NCBI GenBank assembly: GCA_031551265.1
Contig: JAVBNU010000022.1
Location: 1 to 5,209, forward strand
Length of the DNA: 5,209 bases
From: JAVBNU01 sp031551265
GTDB lineage: Bacteria > Cyanobacteriota > Vampirovibrionia > Gastranaerophilales > Gastranaerophilaceae
Reading direction: 5' to 3'
A program made the translations under genes and the position numbers. Positions 4,813 through 5,209 of this stretch are shown here, one piece after another. The notes beneath the pieces are model-generated. The model was not told the DNA's origin and did not search any database. It was given only the letters and a program-made list of their open reading frames with translations. The first letter of the stretch is position 1. Each line of letters begins with the position of its first letter.

Positions 4813-5209
4813 ATGGGTAAACAATCATTGACAAAGACTTTCCCGGCACGTAATAATGTTTTGCCGCAAATCTCAGACAATAGCTTGAACTTATATCTGA
4901 GAAAAATTGTACGTTATCCTGTCCTAACAGGTGAACAAGAGCGCGAACTCGCTCAAAAAGCACAAGCTGGAGATTTGAAAGCAAGACAAAAATTAATACA
5001 ATCAAACCTCAAGCTTGTTGTTAATATTGCCAGAAAAACTATCCACAAATCAAACGTGCCGATGATTGATTTAATTCAAGAAGGTAATTTGGGACTAATC
5101 ACAGCGAATGAAAAATTTAACTGGAAATACGGCTATAAATTCAGCACCTACGCGGCCTGGTGGATTCGGCAGGCAATGTTCAAAGCTATTTCAGAACAGT
5201 CATTTTGCG
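4813..5209 (+). CDS. RpoD-family sigma-70 factor, N-terminal part (continues beyond right edge)
   Basis: The 132 codons seen encode the start of an RNA polymerase sigma subunit, which directs core polymerase to -35/-10 promoters. After about 22 residues without a recognisable region 1.1, a region 1.2 match begins (SLNLYLRKIVRYPVLTGEQERELAQKAQAGD, about 24-54). Region 2 follows: ARQKLIQSNLKLVVNIARK at 57-75 (2.1), IDLIQEGNLGLITANEKFNWKYGYKFSTYA at 85-114 (2.2-2.3), and AWWIRQAMFKAISEQS at 115-130 (2.3-2.4). The core-binding DLIQEGNLGL and melting FSTYA.WWIRQA motifs are intact. The start has an AGGAG ribosome-binding site at 4801-4805, 7 nt upstream. The short N-terminus and substitutions (NWKYGYKF; AMFKAISEQSF where primary factors usually read AI.RAIA.QSR) suggest a group 2 or 3 alternative factor. 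A primary RpoD of a divergent lineage is not excluded, because regions 3-4 are off the window. Confidence 0.93.
   Translation, partial: MGKQSLTKTFPARNNVLPQISDNSLNLYLRKIVRYPVLTGEQERELAQKAQAGDLKARQKLIQSNLKLVVNIARKTIHKSNVPMIDLIQEGNLGLITANEKFNWKYGYKFSTYAAWWIRQAMFKAISEQSFC

Noticed and set aside
4808..5005. Minus-strand open frame (65 codons)
   Set aside because: Antisense to the intact region 1.2 and 2.1 coding sequence of the sigma factor.

Overview
The window looks like a piece of an AT-rich genome from a non-photosynthetic relative of Cyanobacteria (Vampirovibrionia/Melainabacteria, most likely the gut-associated Gastranaerophilales). The main evidence is the AMP-forming ligase at 2569-4422. 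It reads almost motif for motif like the cyanobacterial and plastid acyl-[acyl-carrier-protein] synthetase (Aas), rather than a proteobacterial FadD. The lineage is an inference from remembered family features, and no photosynthesis gene or rRNA in the window confirms it. There is no sign of phage, IS element, CRISPR array, tRNA or rRNA.

Layout from left to right. (1) Positions 1-846, minus strand: the first 282 codons of an unrecognised protein with at least one membrane-type segment, cut by the left edge. (2) 847-1145: a divergent intergenic region with a good extended -10 promoter reading right. (3) 1146-1448, plus: a 100-residue low-complexity protein with a Cys/Lys-rich start, a short hydrophobic stretch, a Thr/Asn block and an Ala-rich tail. 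Its function is unknown. (4) 1589-2563, plus: a complete ExoM-like family 2 glycosyltransferase. (5) 2569-4422, minus: the Aas-like acyl-ACP synthetase, convergent with the glycosyltransferase and only 5 bp from it. (6) 4423-4812: a 390-bp very AT-rich divergent control region. It holds a near-consensus aas promoter, four copies of the 9-mer TATATTAAG, a 12-bp perfect tandem repeat, an 11-bp inverted repeat, a short palindrome and one or two candidate promoters for the right-hand gene. (7) 4813-5209, plus: the first 132 codons of an RpoD-family sigma-70 factor, cut by the right edge.

The genes do not form one operon; each has its own likely promoter or sits alone. The most coherent signal is the 4423-4812 region. 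There the membrane-lipid gene aas and a sigma factor diverge from a shared block of repeated motifs, one copy of which lies inside the spacer of the aas promoter. This suggests, but does not prove, a common regulator. I did not find a clearly novel multi-gene system. The best candidates for undescribed biology are this control region, the 100-residue low-complexity protein and the partial protein at the left edge.
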